A stretch of DNA of 64,000 nucleotides from Billgrantia zhangzhouensis (GCF_021404465.1 NZ_JABFTT010000004.1:186001-250000); one strand, 5' to 3'; shown: positions 47,279 through 57,649, counted from the first letter of the stretch. Translations and numbers: made by a program. Notes: generated by a model not told the origin, from the letters alone.

Positions 47279-47742
47279 AGATCCGCCTGCTGGCGGTCGG
47301 CACCCGCATGCCGGAGTGGGTCAACGACGGTGTCGAGGAGTACCGCAAGCGTCTACCGCGCGACTTCTCCCTCGAAATCGAGGAGATCGCCCCCGGTCAG
47401 CGCGGGAAGAATGCCGATACGGCCAAGGCGGTGGCGCTCGAGGCCAAGCGTATACGCGAGCGGCTTCGAGGGGATGAGCTAACGGTCGCGCTCGAGGTCG
47501 GGGGGCGGGCCTGGAGTACCGAGCGCCTGGCCCAGGAGGCCGAGGCCTGGCGCCTCGAAGGTCGCGATGTGGCGCTGCTGGTGGGAGGGCCGGACGGTCT
47601 GGCGCCGGAGCTTTCCGCCGCTGCCGAGCGGCGCTGGTCGCTGTCTCCGCTGACCCTGCCTCACCCGCTGGTGAGGGTGATTCTGGCTGAGCAGCTTTAT
47701 CGCGCCTGGACCCTGATGGTGGGGCACCCCTACCACCGCTGA
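47275..47742 (+). CDS. rlmH: RlmH, 23S rRNA pseudouridine-1915 N3-methyltransferase
   Basis: SPOUT-class SAM methyltransferase acting on m3-pseudouridine 1915 of 23S rRNA in the assembled 70S ribosome. From ATG 47275 it is 155 residues, exactly the E. coli length; the frame is open to 47143 but the ATGA overlap with rsfS and length fix the start. Motifs: [15 protein letters not shown] and [18 protein letters not shown] near the C-terminal knot, ending GHPYHR. Confidence 0.97.
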   Translation: MKIRLLAVGTRMPEWVNDGVEEYRKRLPRDFSLEIEEIAPGQRGKNADTAKAVALEAKRIRERLRGDELTVALEVGGRAWSTERLAQEAEAWRLEGRDVALLVGGPDGLAPELSAAAERRWSLSPLTLPHPLVRVILAEQLYRAWTLMVGHPYHR

Positions 47743-47784
47743 ACGGCGACTTTACGACAACCCTGAGTCGAGACCATTTCCGGC

Positions 47785-49692
47785 ATGCGCGACCGCCGTG
47801 AGACCCTGAAGAATCCCGAACAGGAACTGCGCATCTTTCGTGTGCGTGCGTTTCTGGCCGTATTGACGATCCTGCTCTTGACGGGCCTGTTGGCGGGGCG
47901 GCTGGTGTATTTGCAGGTAGTCCAGCACGAAGTCTACAGCACTCGGTCCGAGAAGAATCGTGTGCGGGTGGAGCCGTTGCCGCCGACCCGGGGACTGATC
48001 TACGACCGCAACGGCGTGCTGCTGGCCGAGAATCGCCCCACCTATAACCTCACCCTTACCCGCGAGCGGGTCGACGACCTCGATGCGACGCTGGATCGTC
48101 TCGAGGAGCTGCTGGAGCTGACCTCCGAAGAGGCCGAAGGCTTTCGCATCCGCGCACGCCAGCCCCAGCGTCCGTTCCAGCCCGCGCTGCTGATGAGCGA
48201 CCTCGACGAGGTGCAGATCGCGCGACTGGCGGTCAACCGCCACCGCCTGCCCGGGATCGAGGTCGAGGCCCAACTGCTGCGCTACTACCCGGATGCGCAG
48301 ATCATGGCCCATGCCCTGGGCTATGTCGGCCGCATCAACGCCGAGGAGATCAAGACGCTCGACCCGGGGCGCTATGCCGGTACTCACTTCATCGGCAAGA
48401 CCGGGGTGGAGCGCTTCTATGAGGATGTGCTGCATGGCGAGGCCGGGTTGCGCCAAGTGGAGACTAATGCGCGGGGAAGGGTGCTGCGTGAACTCGGCCG
48501 AACCGACCCGGTACCCGGCCAGAACCTGACTTTGACCCTCGACAGGGAGCTGCAGAACCTGGCCTATGAGCTGCTCGATGGCAGGCGTGGCTCCATCGTG
48601 GCCATCGTTCCTGCAACCGGTGAGATCCTGGCCATGGTGTCGGCGCCTGGATTCGACAGCAACCAGTTCGTGACCGGTATCGATTTCGCTTCCTATCGTG
48701 CGTTGCAGGAGGACATCGATCTGCCTCTGTTTAATCGTGCGATTCGCGGCCAATATCCGCCGGGTTCCACCATCAAGCCCTTCCTCGCCCTTGCCGGCCT
48801 GGTGGAGGGCGTCATCACCCCGGATCGTACGATCAACGATCCCGGCTTCTATCAGTTGCCCAACGACAGCCGGCGCTATCGCAACTGGCTGCGCTGGGGG
48901 CATGGCCGGGTCGATATGGAGCGCTCCATCGCCGTATCCAACAATACCTACTACTATGCGCTCGCCCACGAGATGGGAATTGACCGCCTGCATGAGCAGA
49001 TGAGCGCCTTCGGTTTCGGTCAGCGTGTCGGTCACGACATGTTCGGCGAGAGCGGGGCGTTGATGCCGTCCCGCGACTGGAAGCGAGCTCGCTTCAATCA
49101 GCCCTGGTACCCTGGCGAAACGCTCTCGGTAGGCATCGGCCAAGGGTATTGGCAGGTCACGCCGTTGCAACTGGCAACGGCCACCGCGGTTCTCGCCAAC
49201 CGGGGGCGATGGGTGAAGCCGCGCATGGCGCGGGGGATTGACGACGAGCCCGTGCCGACCCGTTTACCGGATACCCCCGGCGACATCGTGATCAGCAACG
49301 AGGCGTGGTGGGATCGGGTCTTTTCGGGCATGGAAAAGGTGCTCACCGGCCACGAGGGAACGGCCCGGCGCACAGGGGTGGGGCTCGAGTATCGCATGGG
49401 CGGAAAGTCCGGTACCGCCCAGGTCTTCTCGTTGGGACAGGACCAGAAGTATAACGCCGAAGAGCTTGCCGAACGGCTGCGTGACCATGCGCTGTTCATG
49501 GCTTTCGCTCCGTTGGAAGACCCGCAGATCGCTGTCTCGGTGATCGTGGAGAATGCCGGCGGCGGCAGTACCCATGCGGCGCATCTGGCACGCGCCATGA
49601 CCGATGCCTGGCTGTTGCAGGAAGAGGCTCCCGATGCCGAGGAGATACGCGAGGCGATGGAGAACGACAACGGCACCGTGGCGGGGAACTGA
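47785..49692 (+). CDS. mrdA: PBP2 (MrdA), elongation transpeptidase
   Basis: Class B penicillin-binding protein of the rod complex, cross-linking peptidoglycan during elongation with RodA. 635 residues: cytoplasmic end, one membrane helix at about 21-42, pedestal domain with RGLIYDRNGVLLAEN, and transpeptidase motifs SxxK in PGSTIKPF, SxN in VSNNTYYYALA and KSGT in GGKSGTAQVF. It lies four bases before rodA. Confidence 0.97.
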   Translation: MRDRRETLKNPEQELRIFRVRAFLAVLTILLLTGLLAGRLVYLQVVQHEVYSTRSEKNRVRVEPLPPTRGLIYDRNGVLLAENRPTYNLTLTRERVDDLDATLDRLEELLELTSEEAEGFRIRARQPQRPFQPALLMSDLDEVQIARLAVNRHRLPGIEVEAQLLRYYPDAQIMAHALGYVGRINAEEIKTLDPGRYAGTHFIGKTGVERFYEDVLHGEAGLRQVETNARGRVLRELGRTDPVPGQNLTLTLDRELQNLAYELLDGRRGSIVAIVPATGEILAMVSAPGFDSNQFVTGIDFASYRALQEDIDLPLFNRAIRGQYPPGSTIKPFLALAGLVEGVITPDRTINDPGFYQLPNDSRRYRNWLRWGHGRVDMERSIAVSNNTYYYALAHEMGIDRLHEQMSAFGFGQRVGHDMFGESGALMPSRDWKRARFNQPWYPGETLSVGIGQGYWQVTPLQLATATAVLANRGRWVKPRMARGIDDEPVPTRLPDTPGDIVISNEAWWDRVFSGMEKVLTGHEGTARRTGVGLEYRMGGKSGTAQVFSLGQDQKYNAEELAERLRDHALFMAFAPLEDPQIAVSVIVENAGGGSTHAAHLARAMTDAWLLQEEAPDAEEIREAMENDNGTVAGN

Positions 49693-49695
49693 GCA

Positions 49696-50856
49696 ATGGG
49701 ATTGATGGGCTTGACCAAGGGGCTGCGGGCACGGCCGGTACGTGCACCGGAGAGTGGTATCTCACGGCGCAAGAGCATCTGGGAACGCACCCACCTCGAC
49801 CCCTGGCTGCTTCTGCTGCTGTTGGTGCTGCTGGTGGCGGGCCTCGGCGTGCTCTATAGCGCCAGTGGGCAGCGGATCGAAGTCGTCCTGGCGCAAGGCT
49901 CGCGCTTTCTGGTTGCGGCCCTGGTGATGGTGGTGTTGGCGCAGATGCCACCTGTCACGCTGATGCGCTGGGCACCGCTGGTCTATGGTGTCGGTCTGCT
50001 AATGCTGATTGCGGTCGAGCTGGCCGGTGATGTTGGCATGGGCGCTCAGCGCTGGCTGGCGATCCCCGGGGTGATCCGCTTTCAGCCCTCTGAACTGATG
50101 AAACTGGCCATGCCGCTGATGCTGGCGGCGTGGCTCAGTCGGCGCGAGTTGCCGCCGCGCTGGAAGGACCTGCTGGTCTGCGCCGCGCTACTCGGTTTGC
50201 CCGTAATGCTGATCGCCAAGCAGCCGGATCTGGGAACTTCCCTGTTGGTGGGATGCGCCGGTGTTTTCGTGGTGCTGCTGGCGGGGCTTTCCTGGCGCTT
50301 CATTGCCTTCCTCTCCGTCGTTGCGGCGTCGGCGTTGCCACTGCTGTGGATGAACCTGCACAACTATCAGCGGCAGCGGGTCCTGACCTTCCTCAACCCC
50401 GAGAGCGACCCGCTGGGCGCCGGCTGGAACATCATTCAATCGACCACGGCCATCGGCAGCGGCGGCCTGTGGGGCAAGGGCTGGCTCCAGGGAACCCAGT
50501 CACAACTGGAATTCCTGCCCGAGCGCCATACCGACTTCATCGTCGCGGTACTCGGTGAAGAGTTCGGCCTGATGGGCATGCTGGTCGTGTTGTTGCTCTA
50601 CCTGCTGATCGTCGTGCGTGGATTATGGCTTGCCGCCGCCGCGCACGATACCTTTGGGCGGCTGCTGGGTGGCAGCATCATTCTGACTTTCTTCATCTAT
50701 GTCTTCGTCAACGTAGGTATGGTCAGCGGCATACTCCCAGTGGTTGGCGTACCCCTCCCGCTGGTCAGCTACGGCGGGACCTCCAGCGTGACCTTGCTGG
50801 CGGGATTCGGTATTCTCATGTCCATTCATGGGCACCGCCGGCTGCTGCCGCGATAG
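49696..50856 (+). CDS. rodA: RodA, SEDS peptidoglycan polymerase of elongation
   Basis: Polytopic SEDS glycosyltransferase that polymerises lipid II with PBP2. 386 residues, about ten membrane helices after a 35-residue basic cytoplasmic end. Landmarks: RFQPSELMKLAMP, AKQPDLGTSLLV (with the catalytic Asp region), LPERHTDFIVAVLGEEFG and the C-terminal LPLVSYGGTSSV. It is the paralogue of FtsW in the dcw block. Confidence 0.97.
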   Translation: MGLMGLTKGLRARPVRAPESGISRRKSIWERTHLDPWLLLLLLVLLVAGLGVLYSASGQRIEVVLAQGSRFLVAALVMVVLAQMPPVTLMRWAPLVYGVGLLMLIAVELAGDVGMGAQRWLAIPGVIRFQPSELMKLAMPLMLAAWLSRRELPPRWKDLLVCAALLGLPVMLIAKQPDLGTSLLVGCAGVFVVLLAGLSWRFIAFLSVVAASALPLLWMNLHNYQRQRVLTFLNPESDPLGAGWNIIQSTTAIGSGGLWGKGWLQGTQSQLEFLPERHTDFIVAVLGEEFGLMGMLVVLLLYLLIVVRGLWLAAAAHDTFGRLLGGSIILTFFIYVFVNVGMVSGILPVVGVPLPLVSYGGTSSVTLLAGFGILMSIHGHRRLLPR

Positions 50857-50929
50857 ACGTTAGGTTTTGTACGAGCAGTGCCTGCGCTTGCCCATACGAT
50901 AGGGGTCCCAGTCAAGGAGTGGCACAAGC

Positions 50930-51994
50930 ATGACGCCATTGAGTAAGTGGAAAGGGGCCGGCGCCGCGGCAGCGGCATTGACTCTTGGGTTGTTGGCGCC
51001 GGTTGTGTATGCCGCGGATTTTTCCCCAGCACGGCACGAGGGGGCCCGGCAGTTGCTCGAAGAACTCAGTGAACGCGGTATCGAACGCGACTGGCTGGAG
51101 GGCGCGCTTGGCGAAGCCGCATTTCAGCAAGGGGTGCTCGATGCCATGGAGGGTGCGGCAGAGCGTCGTTTGCGCTGGGACGAGTACCGCGAAATATTCC
51201 TACAGCCCGAGCGCATCTCACGCGGTGTGGCCTTCATTGAAGCGCATGAGGAAGCCTTCGTCCGAGCCCATGCCGAGTACGGCGTGCCGCCCGAAATCAT
51301 CGCCGCCATCATCGGCGTCGAAACCAGCTATGGTCGCTTCACCGGGAGTCATCGCGTCATCGACTCCCTGGCCACGCTGGCGTTCCACCACCCGGTGCGT
51401 GGCAATTTCTTTCGCGGTGAGCTGGCGGCGTTTCTCGAGATCGCCCATGAGCAGGACGTCGAGCCCGGCAGCCTCAAGGGCTCTTATGCCGGTGCCATGG
51501 GCTATCCGCAGTTCATCCCCACCAGTTATCGGGCCTATGCAGTGGACTTCGATGGCGATGGGCTGCGTGACCTGTGGACCAATCCCGTCGATGCCATCGG
51601 CAGTGTCGGTAACTATTTTGCCGAGCACGGCTGGCGCCCGGGCGAACCCATCTATGCCGAGGCCGAGGGTCCCGATACGCCGCCCGGGGCGATCGACTTC
51701 AACCGCACGCAGCGGCCCTACGCCAAGCTGGATGAACTGGAGCGGGCCGGAATCGTACCCAAGGTGGCGCTGGATGAAGCGACACCGGTGATTCCGCTGG
51801 CATTGGAAGTGGACGATACCGCCTGGCGCTATCGCCTCGGACACGACAATTTCTACGTCATCACTCGCTACAACCATAGCCACCTCTATGCCATGGCCGT
51901 GACCGAGCTGGCCGAAGCAATAGCGGACTCGCACGACCTCGAGCCCTTCCCCCTGTCAGCATCGGTGGCGATGGAGCGGGAGGATTTGCCATGA
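50930..51994 (+). CDS. mltB: MltB-family lytic murein transglycosylase
   Basis: Cleaves the MurNAc-GlcNAc bond of peptidoglycan with formation of 1,6-anhydroMurNAc. 354 residues; signal peptide at about 1-28 (AAAAALTLGLLAPVVYAADF) without a lipobox cysteine, so it looks soluble in the periplasm whereas E. coli MltB is a lipoprotein. The catalytic Glu is in IIGVETSYGRFTG; GAMGYPQFIPTSYRAYAVDFDGDG is strongly diagnostic. Overlaps rlpA by four bases. Confidence 0.94.
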   Translation: MTPLSKWKGAGAAAAALTLGLLAPVVYAADFSPARHEGARQLLEELSERGIERDWLEGALGEAAFQQGVLDAMEGAAERRLRWDEYREIFLQPERISRGVAFIEAHEEAFVRAHAEYGVPPEIIAAIIGVETSYGRFTGSHRVIDSLATLAFHHPVRGNFFRGELAAFLEIAHEQDVEPGSLKGSYAGAMGYPQFIPTSYRAYAVDFDGDGLRDLWTNPVDAIGSVGNYFAEHGWRPGEPIYAEAEGPDTPPGAIDFNRTQRPYAKLDELERAGIVPKVALDEATPVIPLALEVDDTAWRYRLGHDNFYVITRYNHSHLYAMAVTELAEAIADSHDLEPFPLSASVAMEREDLP

Positions 51995-53016
51995 AAGGAG
52001 CATGGGCGGTGCTGGCCGTGTCGGCGCTGCTGGCGGGCTGTGCCGGCAGCGGTTCGAGTAGCCCGGCGCGAGACGATACGCCAAGGGCGTCCTCCGCGGC
52101 ACCGGCCACAGGGGGCGGTCGTTATGCCATGAGCGGTGACGCTTATCCTGAAAACCCGCCCGATGTCAGCCAGATTCCCGATGCCGTGCCGCGCGTGGAA
52201 GAGCCCTCCCGTGGTGGCAACCGTCCCGTCTACGAGGTGTGGGGCAAGACCTATCATGTCCTGCCGGATGCGCGCGGCTATGCGCGGCAGGGTACCGCCT
52301 CGTGGTACGGCGAGAAGTTCCACGGCTACGCCACGTCCAACGGCGAAATCTACGACATGTACAAGATGAGTGCGGCGCACCGCTCTTTGCCGCTGCCTAC
52401 CTATGCACGTGTCACGAGTCTGGACAATGGCCGCTCGGTGATCGTGCGGATCAACGATCGCGGACCGTTTCACAATGACCGCGAGATCGATCTTTCCTAT
52501 GCTGCCGCCGCGCGCCTCGATATCCTCGAACGCGGCACCGGCAGGGTAAAGGTCGAAGCGATCGACCCCGTAGTGTGGCTGGCCGAAAATGACGGCGGCG
52601 GAGCGAACCGGAGCGCTACGCCTGCTGTCCAAACGTCGGCTCAGCCGTCGTCACCGGCACAAGCATCGCCACGGCCCGTTACGACCGCCAGCACCAGTTC
52701 CAACAACAGTCCCAACACCATCGCCTCGACTTCCGGCAGTAGCGCCACTGATGCCGGTGCCGCCAGCCGCGGCGAAGGTGGTGACGGCCTGCCGATCTAC
52801 CTGCAGATCGCCGCGTTGGGATCGGCCGACAACGCACGAGCGCTCAAGGCCCGCCTCGAGCGTGAGCTGTCACATCCGGTACGGGTGGCGGATGCCACCG
52901 GTATGTACCGGGTTCAGGTCGGCCCGCTGGCGCATGCCGGGCAGGTCGAGCCCGTTCGGGCCGAACTCAGGCGTGCCGGTTTCGATCAGGCCTTTATCGT
53001 CAACGGCGCCGATTGA
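51991..53016 (+). CDS. rlpA: RlpA, septal-ring lipoprotein with DPBB and SPOR domains
   Basis: Outer-membrane lipoprotein; in Pseudomonas aeruginosa RlpA is a lytic transglycosylase acting on glycan strands without stem peptides. 341 residues: lipobox LLAGC at about residue 12-16, double-psi beta-barrel domain (GTASWYGEKFHGYATSNGE, KMSAAHRSLPLPT, VRINDRGPFHND) and a C-terminal SPOR domain from about 265 (LPIYLQIAALG to FIVNGAD) that binds denuded septal peptidoglycan. A Ser/Thr/Ala-rich linker joins them. It sits between mltB and dacA. Confidence 0.95.
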   Translation: MKGAWAVLAVSALLAGCAGSGSSSPARDDTPRASSAAPATGGGRYAMSGDAYPENPPDVSQIPDAVPRVEEPSRGGNRPVYEVWGKTYHVLPDARGYARQGTASWYGEKFHGYATSNGEIYDMYKMSAAHRSLPLPTYARVTSLDNGRSVIVRINDRGPFHNDREIDLSYAAAARLDILERGTGRVKVEAIDPVVWLAENDGGGANRSATPAVQTSAQPSSPAQASPRPVTTASTSSNNSPNTIASTSGSSATDAGAASRGEGGDGLPIYLQIAALGSADNARALKARLERELSHPVRVADATGMYRVQVGPLAHAGQVEPVRAELRRAGFDQAFIVNGAD

Positions 53017-53052
53017 TCGGCGCCAATATCCTTGACCTTTCTCGACGTAGCG

Positions 53053-54273
53053 ATGAGACCCATGCCCATGCGAGTGCTGCTTTTCCGTTTCCGTGCGCGG
53101 CTTCTACCGTTGATGCTGTTTAGCCTGCTACTGGTCGTTTCCCAGGCTCTGGCCCAGGCGGTACCCACGCCCCAGCCTCAGGCGATGATTCCGGCGCCGC
53201 CGCAGATCGCGGCGAAATCCTGGATTCTCATGGATGCCGACAGCGGCAGGGTGCTGGTAGAGCACAATGCCGACGAGCGCCTGCCGCCGGCCAGCCTGAC
53301 CAAGCTGATGACCGCCTATCTGGTCGAGCGCGAACTGAATCGTGGCAACATCAACCTCGACGACAGGGTGCGCATCAGCGAGAACGCCTGGCGTACCGGA
53401 GGGTCCAAGATGTTCATCGAGGTCAATACGGATGTCTCTATCCGTGACCTGCTGCACGGCATCATCATCGCCTCGGGCAACGACGCCAGTGTCGCCGTGG
53501 CTGAGCACCTGGCGGGCGGCGAAGCGCCCTTCGCCGACATGATGAACCAGCATGCATCGCGCCTGGGCATGCACAACACGCACTACGCCAACGCTACCGG
53601 CCTGCCGCATCCCGAGCAGTACTCTTCCGCGCGGGACATGGCGATCCTGTCGCAGTACATCATCAACGACTATCCCGAGCACTACGCCGCCTACTCCGAG
53701 AAATACTTCACCTATAACGACATCCGCCAGCCCAACCGCAACCGCCTGCTATGGCGCGATCCGACCGTGGATGGCCTCAAGACAGGCTGGACCACCGAGG
53801 CCGGCTATGGCCTGGTGGCATCCGCCAAGCGCGACGACATGCGCCTGATCTCGGTGGTAATGGGAACCAGTTCGGAGGAGGCGCGTGCCCAGGAGACCCA
53901 GAAACTGCTCAGCTACGGCTTTCGCTACTATGAAACCCTCAAGCTCTACGACCAGGGGGCGGTACTGAATTCTCCGCGTATCTGGGGCGGCGAGAAGAAC
54001 GAGCTGCGCGTCGGCGTCGACCGCGATGTCACCATGACGCTGCCGCGGGCGCGCAACCAGGAGCTCAGTGCGCGATTGGACATTCGCCAGGACCTCACCG
54101 CACCGATCAGTCTCGGCGACCGTGTGGGCACCCTGGAGGTGCGCCTTGGCGACGAAGTCGTCGGCGAGCAACCGCTGGTGGCCCTCGAGTCGATCGAGGA
54201 GGGCGGCCTGTTCAAGCGGTTGTTCGACCAGGTACGGCGCTTCTTCAGCAACCTGATCGGCGGGTGGTTCTGA
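53053..54273 (+). CDS. dacA: DacA, D-alanyl-D-alanine carboxypeptidase (PBP5/6)
   Basis: Class C penicillin-binding protein that trims the terminal D-Ala of stem peptides. From ATG 53053 it has about 406 residues (ATG 53068 is an alternative; TTG 53032 also in frame). A signal peptide ends near ALAQA; motifs SxxK in PASLTKLMTAYL, SGN in IASGNDASVA and KTG in GLKTGWTTEAGYG; the PBP5 C-terminal domain ends in an amphipathic helix (LFKRLFDQVRRFFSNLIGG) that anchors it to the membrane. Confidence 0.96.
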   Translation: MRPMPMRVLLFRFRARLLPLMLFSLLLVVSQALAQAVPTPQPQAMIPAPPQIAAKSWILMDADSGRVLVEHNADERLPPASLTKLMTAYLVERELNRGNINLDDRVRISENAWRTGGSKMFIEVNTDVSIRDLLHGIIIASGNDASVAVAEHLAGGEAPFADMMNQHASRLGMHNTHYANATGLPHPEQYSSARDMAILSQYIINDYPEHYAAYSEKYFTYNDIRQPNRNRLLWRDPTVDGLKTGWTTEAGYGLVASAKRDDMRLISVVMGTSSEEARAQETQKLLSYGFRYYETLKLYDQGAVLNSPRIWGGEKNELRVGVDRDVTMTLPRARNQELSARLDIRQDLTAPISLGDRVGTLEVRLGDEVVGEQPLVALESIEEGGLFKRLFDQVRRFFSNLIGGWF

Positions 54274-54343
54274 CGGCGTCTTGGTCGCCGGGCAATAGTT
54301 GAGTAGAATACTCGGAAATAGCTTTCGAGACCTGAAGAGAACC

Positions 54344-54658
54344 ATGTCACACGACAAATTGCGCGACCTGCGCCGGGCCACCGCCACAAGCGGCCCGGCG
54401 TCGGCGCCGACGATCAGCTTTCCGTGCGATTACCCTATCAAGGTAGTAGGGGATGCCGCCGAGGATTTCACCGCCATGGTGTGCCAGGTGGTGCTGCGCC
54501 ATGACGCCAGCTTCGATGCCTCCAGCATCCAGGTGGTGGAGAGTCGCAACGCGCGTTTTCAATCGGTACGGCTGACGCTGCGTGCCACCGGTGAGGTCCA
54601 GCTCAAGGCACTGTTCGAAGAGCTCAAGGCCACCGGGCGCGTACACATGGTGGTGTAA
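54344..54658 (+). CDS. ybeD: YbeD, DUF493 family protein
   Basis: Small cytoplasmic protein of unknown function with an ACT-like ferredoxin fold, conserved between dacA and lipB. From ATG 54344 it has 104 residues: [19 protein letters not shown] and the C-terminal [12 protein letters not shown] are typical. The in-frame upstream start at 54299 is less likely. The stop overlaps the lipB ATG (TAATG). Confidence 0.93.
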   Translation: MSHDKLRDLRRATATSGPASAPTISFPCDYPIKVVGDAAEDFTAMVCQVVLRHDASFDASSIQVVESRNARFQSVRLTLRATGEVQLKALFEELKATGRVHMVV

Positions 54659-55359
54659 TGTCCGATCGACGGGGCGCGAGTGCGCCGATCGTGCTCCTGT
54701 GCCTGGGACGTCGTCCCTACTTGCCGGTCTGGCAGGCCATGCGTGAGTTGACCGACGGCCGCGATGGGACCACCCCGGATCAGTTCTGGCTGGTGGAGCA
54801 CGATCCGGTATTCACCCAGGGGCAAGCGGGGAAGCCCGAGCACCTGCTGATGCCGGGCGACATTCCCGTGGTGCAGACCGATCGTGGCGGACAGGTGACC
54901 TACCACGGTCCGGGGCAGGTCGTGCTTTACCCGCTACTCGATGTGCGCCGCTGCGGGATCGGCGTGCGTGAGCTGGTCACGGCGCTGGAGCGTGCCGTGA
55001 TCGAGCTGCTTGCCGAGTACGGTATTGAGGCCCATGCCCGCCCCGATGCCCCTGGGGTGTATGTCGGCGAGGCCAAGATCGCCTCGCTGGGGTTGCGTAT
55101 CCGCCGTGGTGCCAGTTTCCATGGTGTTGCCCTCAACGTGAATGGCGACCTCGCGCCGTTCCAGCGTATCAATCCCTGCGGCTATGCCGGCATGGCCATG
55201 ACGCGTCTGGCCGATCTCGTCGATCAGCCGCTCTCCAGCGAGCGTGTCGGCTTGCGGCTTGCCGATTGCCTGGCGTTGCAATTGAGACGTAAGCTGATCT
55301 CGGCCGGGGCGGCGACACTGCCTGCGCCGCTTGCCGTGAAAGAAGCGGGAGCCGATTGA
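54658..55359 (+). CDS. lipB: LipB, octanoyl-ACP:protein N-octanoyltransferase
   Basis: Transfers octanoate from ACP to lipoyl domains, first step of endogenous lipoylation. 233 residues; [20 protein letters not shown] is diagnostic, the catalytic Lys is in [12 protein letters not shown] and the acyl-accepting Cys in [12 protein letters not shown]. Followed by a strong terminator; its pathway partner lipA faces it from the other strand. Confidence 0.97.
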   Translation: MSDRRGASAPIVLLCLGRRPYLPVWQAMRELTDGRDGTTPDQFWLVEHDPVFTQGQAGKPEHLLMPGDIPVVQTDRGGQVTYHGPGQVVLYPLLDVRRCGIGVRELVTALERAVIELLAEYGIEAHARPDAPGVYVGEAKIASLGLRIRRGASFHGVALNVNGDLAPFQRINPCGYAGMAMTRLADLVDQPLSSERVGLRLADCLALQLRRKLISAGAATLPAPLAVKEAGAD

Positions 55360-55367
55360 GCGCAGAG

Positions 55368-55396
55368 AAAAGGCGACCGCAAGGGTCGCCTTTTTT
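55368..55396. terminator. Bidirectional rho-independent terminator between lipB and lipA
   Basis: Stem GGCGACC (55372-55378) / GGTCGCC (55384-55390), extended by AAAA on the left and six T on the right, so it works for both convergent genes. Confidence 0.88.
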
Positions 55397-55434
55397 GCAT
55401 GCTGCGCCATTGGCCCGCCAATGGCGATGGTATC

Positions 55435-56490
55435 TCAGCCGAGGTTGATCGCCTGGATGCGGTTGGGGTCAGGCGCCTGGCCTGGTACCTCGGCCGGCGC
55501 GGCCAGCCCCAGGTTGTTCTTCTCGAAGACCCGGTCGGCGCGATAGCTGGAACGTACCAGAGGCCCGGAAGCCACCTCCATGAAGCCTTTTTCCAGCCCC
55601 AACTGGCGATAACGCTCGAACTCTTCCGGCGTGACCCAGCGCTCCACCGGCAGGTGGTTGCGCGTGGGACGCAGGTATTGGCCGAGCGTGACGATATCCA
55701 CGTCGATGGCGCGCAGGTCGTCGAAGGTGGCGAGGATCTCCTCATCGGTCTCGCCGAGCCCCAGCATCAGGCTGGTCTTGGTCAGCACGTCGGGGCGATG
55801 GCGCTTGGCATGGGCCAGTACGTCGAGCGTCTTACGGTAGCCAGCGCGTGGATCGCGCACGTAATGGGTGAGGCGTTCCACCGTCTCGACGTTCTGGGCA
55901 AACACCTCGAGGCCGGAGTCCACCACTCGTTCGATGGCGGCCGGGTCGCCGTCGAAGTCGGGAGTGAGCGCCTCGACCACTACCGCTGGCGTATTTGCCT
56001 TGATCGCCCGGATGCACTCGGCGTAGTGCGTCGCCCCGCCGTCGGCCAGGTCGTCGCGGTCCACCGAGGTGAGCACCACGTAGCGCAGCCCCATCAGCTC
56101 CACCGACTTGGCGGTGTTGGCCGGCTCCTCGCTGTCCAGCCAGCCGCGCGGATTGCCGGTGTCTACGGCACAGAAACGACAGGCGCGGGTGCATACCGAG
56201 CCCATCAGCATGATAGTCGCCGTACCGTTGCTCCAGCACTCGCCCATGTTGGGGCAGTGGGATTCGGCGCACACGGTGCTCAGGCGATGCTCGTTGACGT
56301 TGCGCTTCACCGCCTCGAAACGCCCGCCGCCGGGGATCTGCGCACGCAGCCAGTGTGGCTTGCGCCCCGGTTCCGGACGCTCGTCGACCTGGCTGCGCTG
56401 CAGCTTGATACCGTCCTTGATGGCGGCGAAGCCGTGTTCGGTGCGGAACTTGGCGCCGCTAGGCACGCGTTCTGAGGTGTTGTCGCTCAT
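55435..56490 (-). CDS. lipA: LipA, lipoyl synthase
   Basis: Radical SAM enzyme that inserts two sulfurs into octanoyl groups placed by LipB. From ATG 56490 it has 351 residues; the frame is open to 56568. Both iron-sulfur sites are present: the auxiliary cluster in [12 protein letters not shown] and the radical SAM motif CTRACRFC; the C-terminal RSSYRAD serine ligand is also present. It has its own upstream region of 169 bases with no clear promoter, facing away from the LysR gene end. Confidence 0.97.
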   Translation of the reverse strand: MSDNTSERVPSGAKFRTEHGFAAIKDGIKLQRSQVDERPEPGRKPHWLRAQIPGGGRFEAVKRNVNEHRLSTVCAESHCPNMGECWSNGTATIMLMGSVCTRACRFCAVDTGNPRGWLDSEEPANTAKSVELMGLRYVVLTSVDRDDLADGGATHYAECIRAIKANTPAVVVEALTPDFDGDPAAIERVVDSGLEVFAQNVETVERLTHYVRDPRAGYRKTLDVLAHAKRHRPDVLTKTSLMLGLGETDEEILATFDDLRAIDVDIVTLGQYLRPTRNHLPVERWVTPEEFERYRQLGLEKGFMEVASGPLVRSSYRADRVFEKNNLGLAAPAEVPGQAPDPNRIQAINLG

Positions 56491-56659
56491 AGGGTGTGAG
56501 CCCCTCCACTCGGCGGCTGCCAGAACCATGCCGCGGTGCGCCTCGTTACGGGCGGCAGCAGGCCACATGGCAGGCCATTGATACGATAGTCGCAGGCCCG
56601 TAATCTACCATATCCGCGGCTGGCTGGCACAGCGGACGCAGCGTGCGACTAGGTGGGAC

Positions 56660-57649
56660 TCAGCCCGGGGCAATGGGTAGGCAGACCACGCCGTGGTCGG
56701 GCATCGGCCGTGGCGGCGCCTTGAAGTGCGCTTCGATCTCGCCCAGCCGCTCGCGCACGAAACGCAGGAACAGCTCGGTCACCGGGGTGGGAAAGCGATC
56801 GCGAGGATAGACCGTGCACCATGAGCGGCGCAGGGGGAAGCCCGGCAGAGGCAGCTCGGCCAGCAGCCCCGCACCCAGTTCCAGGCGCACGGCTAGCCGA
56901 GGCAGTACCGCCACACCCAGGTGTGCCATCACGCCCTGCTTGATCGCCTCGTTGGTGCCCAGCTCCATGGTATGCTGAAGGGCGACGTCCTGCTCGGCAG
57001 CGAGCTGCTCGAAAGCGGTGCGTACCCCTGAACCCGACTCGCGCATCAACAGGTAGTGTCGGGCCAGGTCTTCCAGCGTGGGGGCATGGGCCTCGAGCAG
57101 CGGATGACCGGGCCAGACGATGGGGATCAGTTCGTTTTCGAGGAATGGCATGAACACCAGCCCGTCGTCGTCTTCGGGGACCATGGCCATGATCACCAGG
57201 TCGTCGCGGCGGGCTGCCAGCCGCTCGAGAGCCTGGCTGCGATTGCACACCTGCAGGCGTACCTGCACGTTGGGATAGTGGGCACGGAAGCGGGCCACGA
57301 GATGAGGCACCACGTACTGCGCCGTCGAGACGGCTGCCAGATTGAGTTCCCCAGAAATCGTGCCGTCCATGTCGGAGAGCGTCATCTGTAGGCGCGAGAC
57401 CTGGCCGAAGATGGCCTGGGTCGAGGCCGCCAGCGCGTCGGCCGCCGGCAGCACGTGTAGGGTCTTGCCGGTGTACTTGAACAGTGGCTGGCCCAGGGCC
57501 TGCTCGAGCTGGCGGATTTGCGCGCTGACCGCCGGCTGGGTCAGGCCCAGCAGTTCGGCGGCTCGCGAGTAGGACTGCTGACCGTGCACGGCCTGGAAGA
57601 CCTGTAGCTGGCGAAAGGTCAGGCGGTTCAGCAGCCTTGGCATCGTCAT
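56660..57649 (-). CDS. LysR-family transcriptional regulator (CbbR-like)
   Basis: 329 residues. N-terminal winged helix: LTFRQLQVFQAVHGQQSYSR then AAELLGLTQPAVSAQIRQLE; the rest is a periplasmic-binding-protein-like effector domain (LNLAAVSTAQYVVPHLVARF). The closest look is to the CbbR/RbcR group, but the effector and targets are unknown. It diverges from the pseudo-biotin-carboxylase gene, with only about 40 bases between likely starts, so that gene is its probable target. Confidence 0.88.
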   Translation of the reverse strand: MTMPRLLNRLTFRQLQVFQAVHGQQSYSRAAELLGLTQPAVSAQIRQLEQALGQPLFKYTGKTLHVLPAADALAASTQAIFGQVSRLQMTLSDMDGTISGELNLAAVSTAQYVVPHLVARFRAHYPNVQVRLQVCNRSQALERLAARRDDLVIMAMVPEDDDGLVFMPFLENELIPIVWPGHPLLEAHAPTLEDLARHYLLMRESGSGVRTAFEQLAAEQDVALQHTMELGTNEAIKQGVMAHLGVAVLPRLAVRLELGAGLLAELPLPGFPLRRSWCTVYPRDRFPTPVTELFLRFVRERLGEIEAHFKAPPRPMPDHGVVCLPIAPG

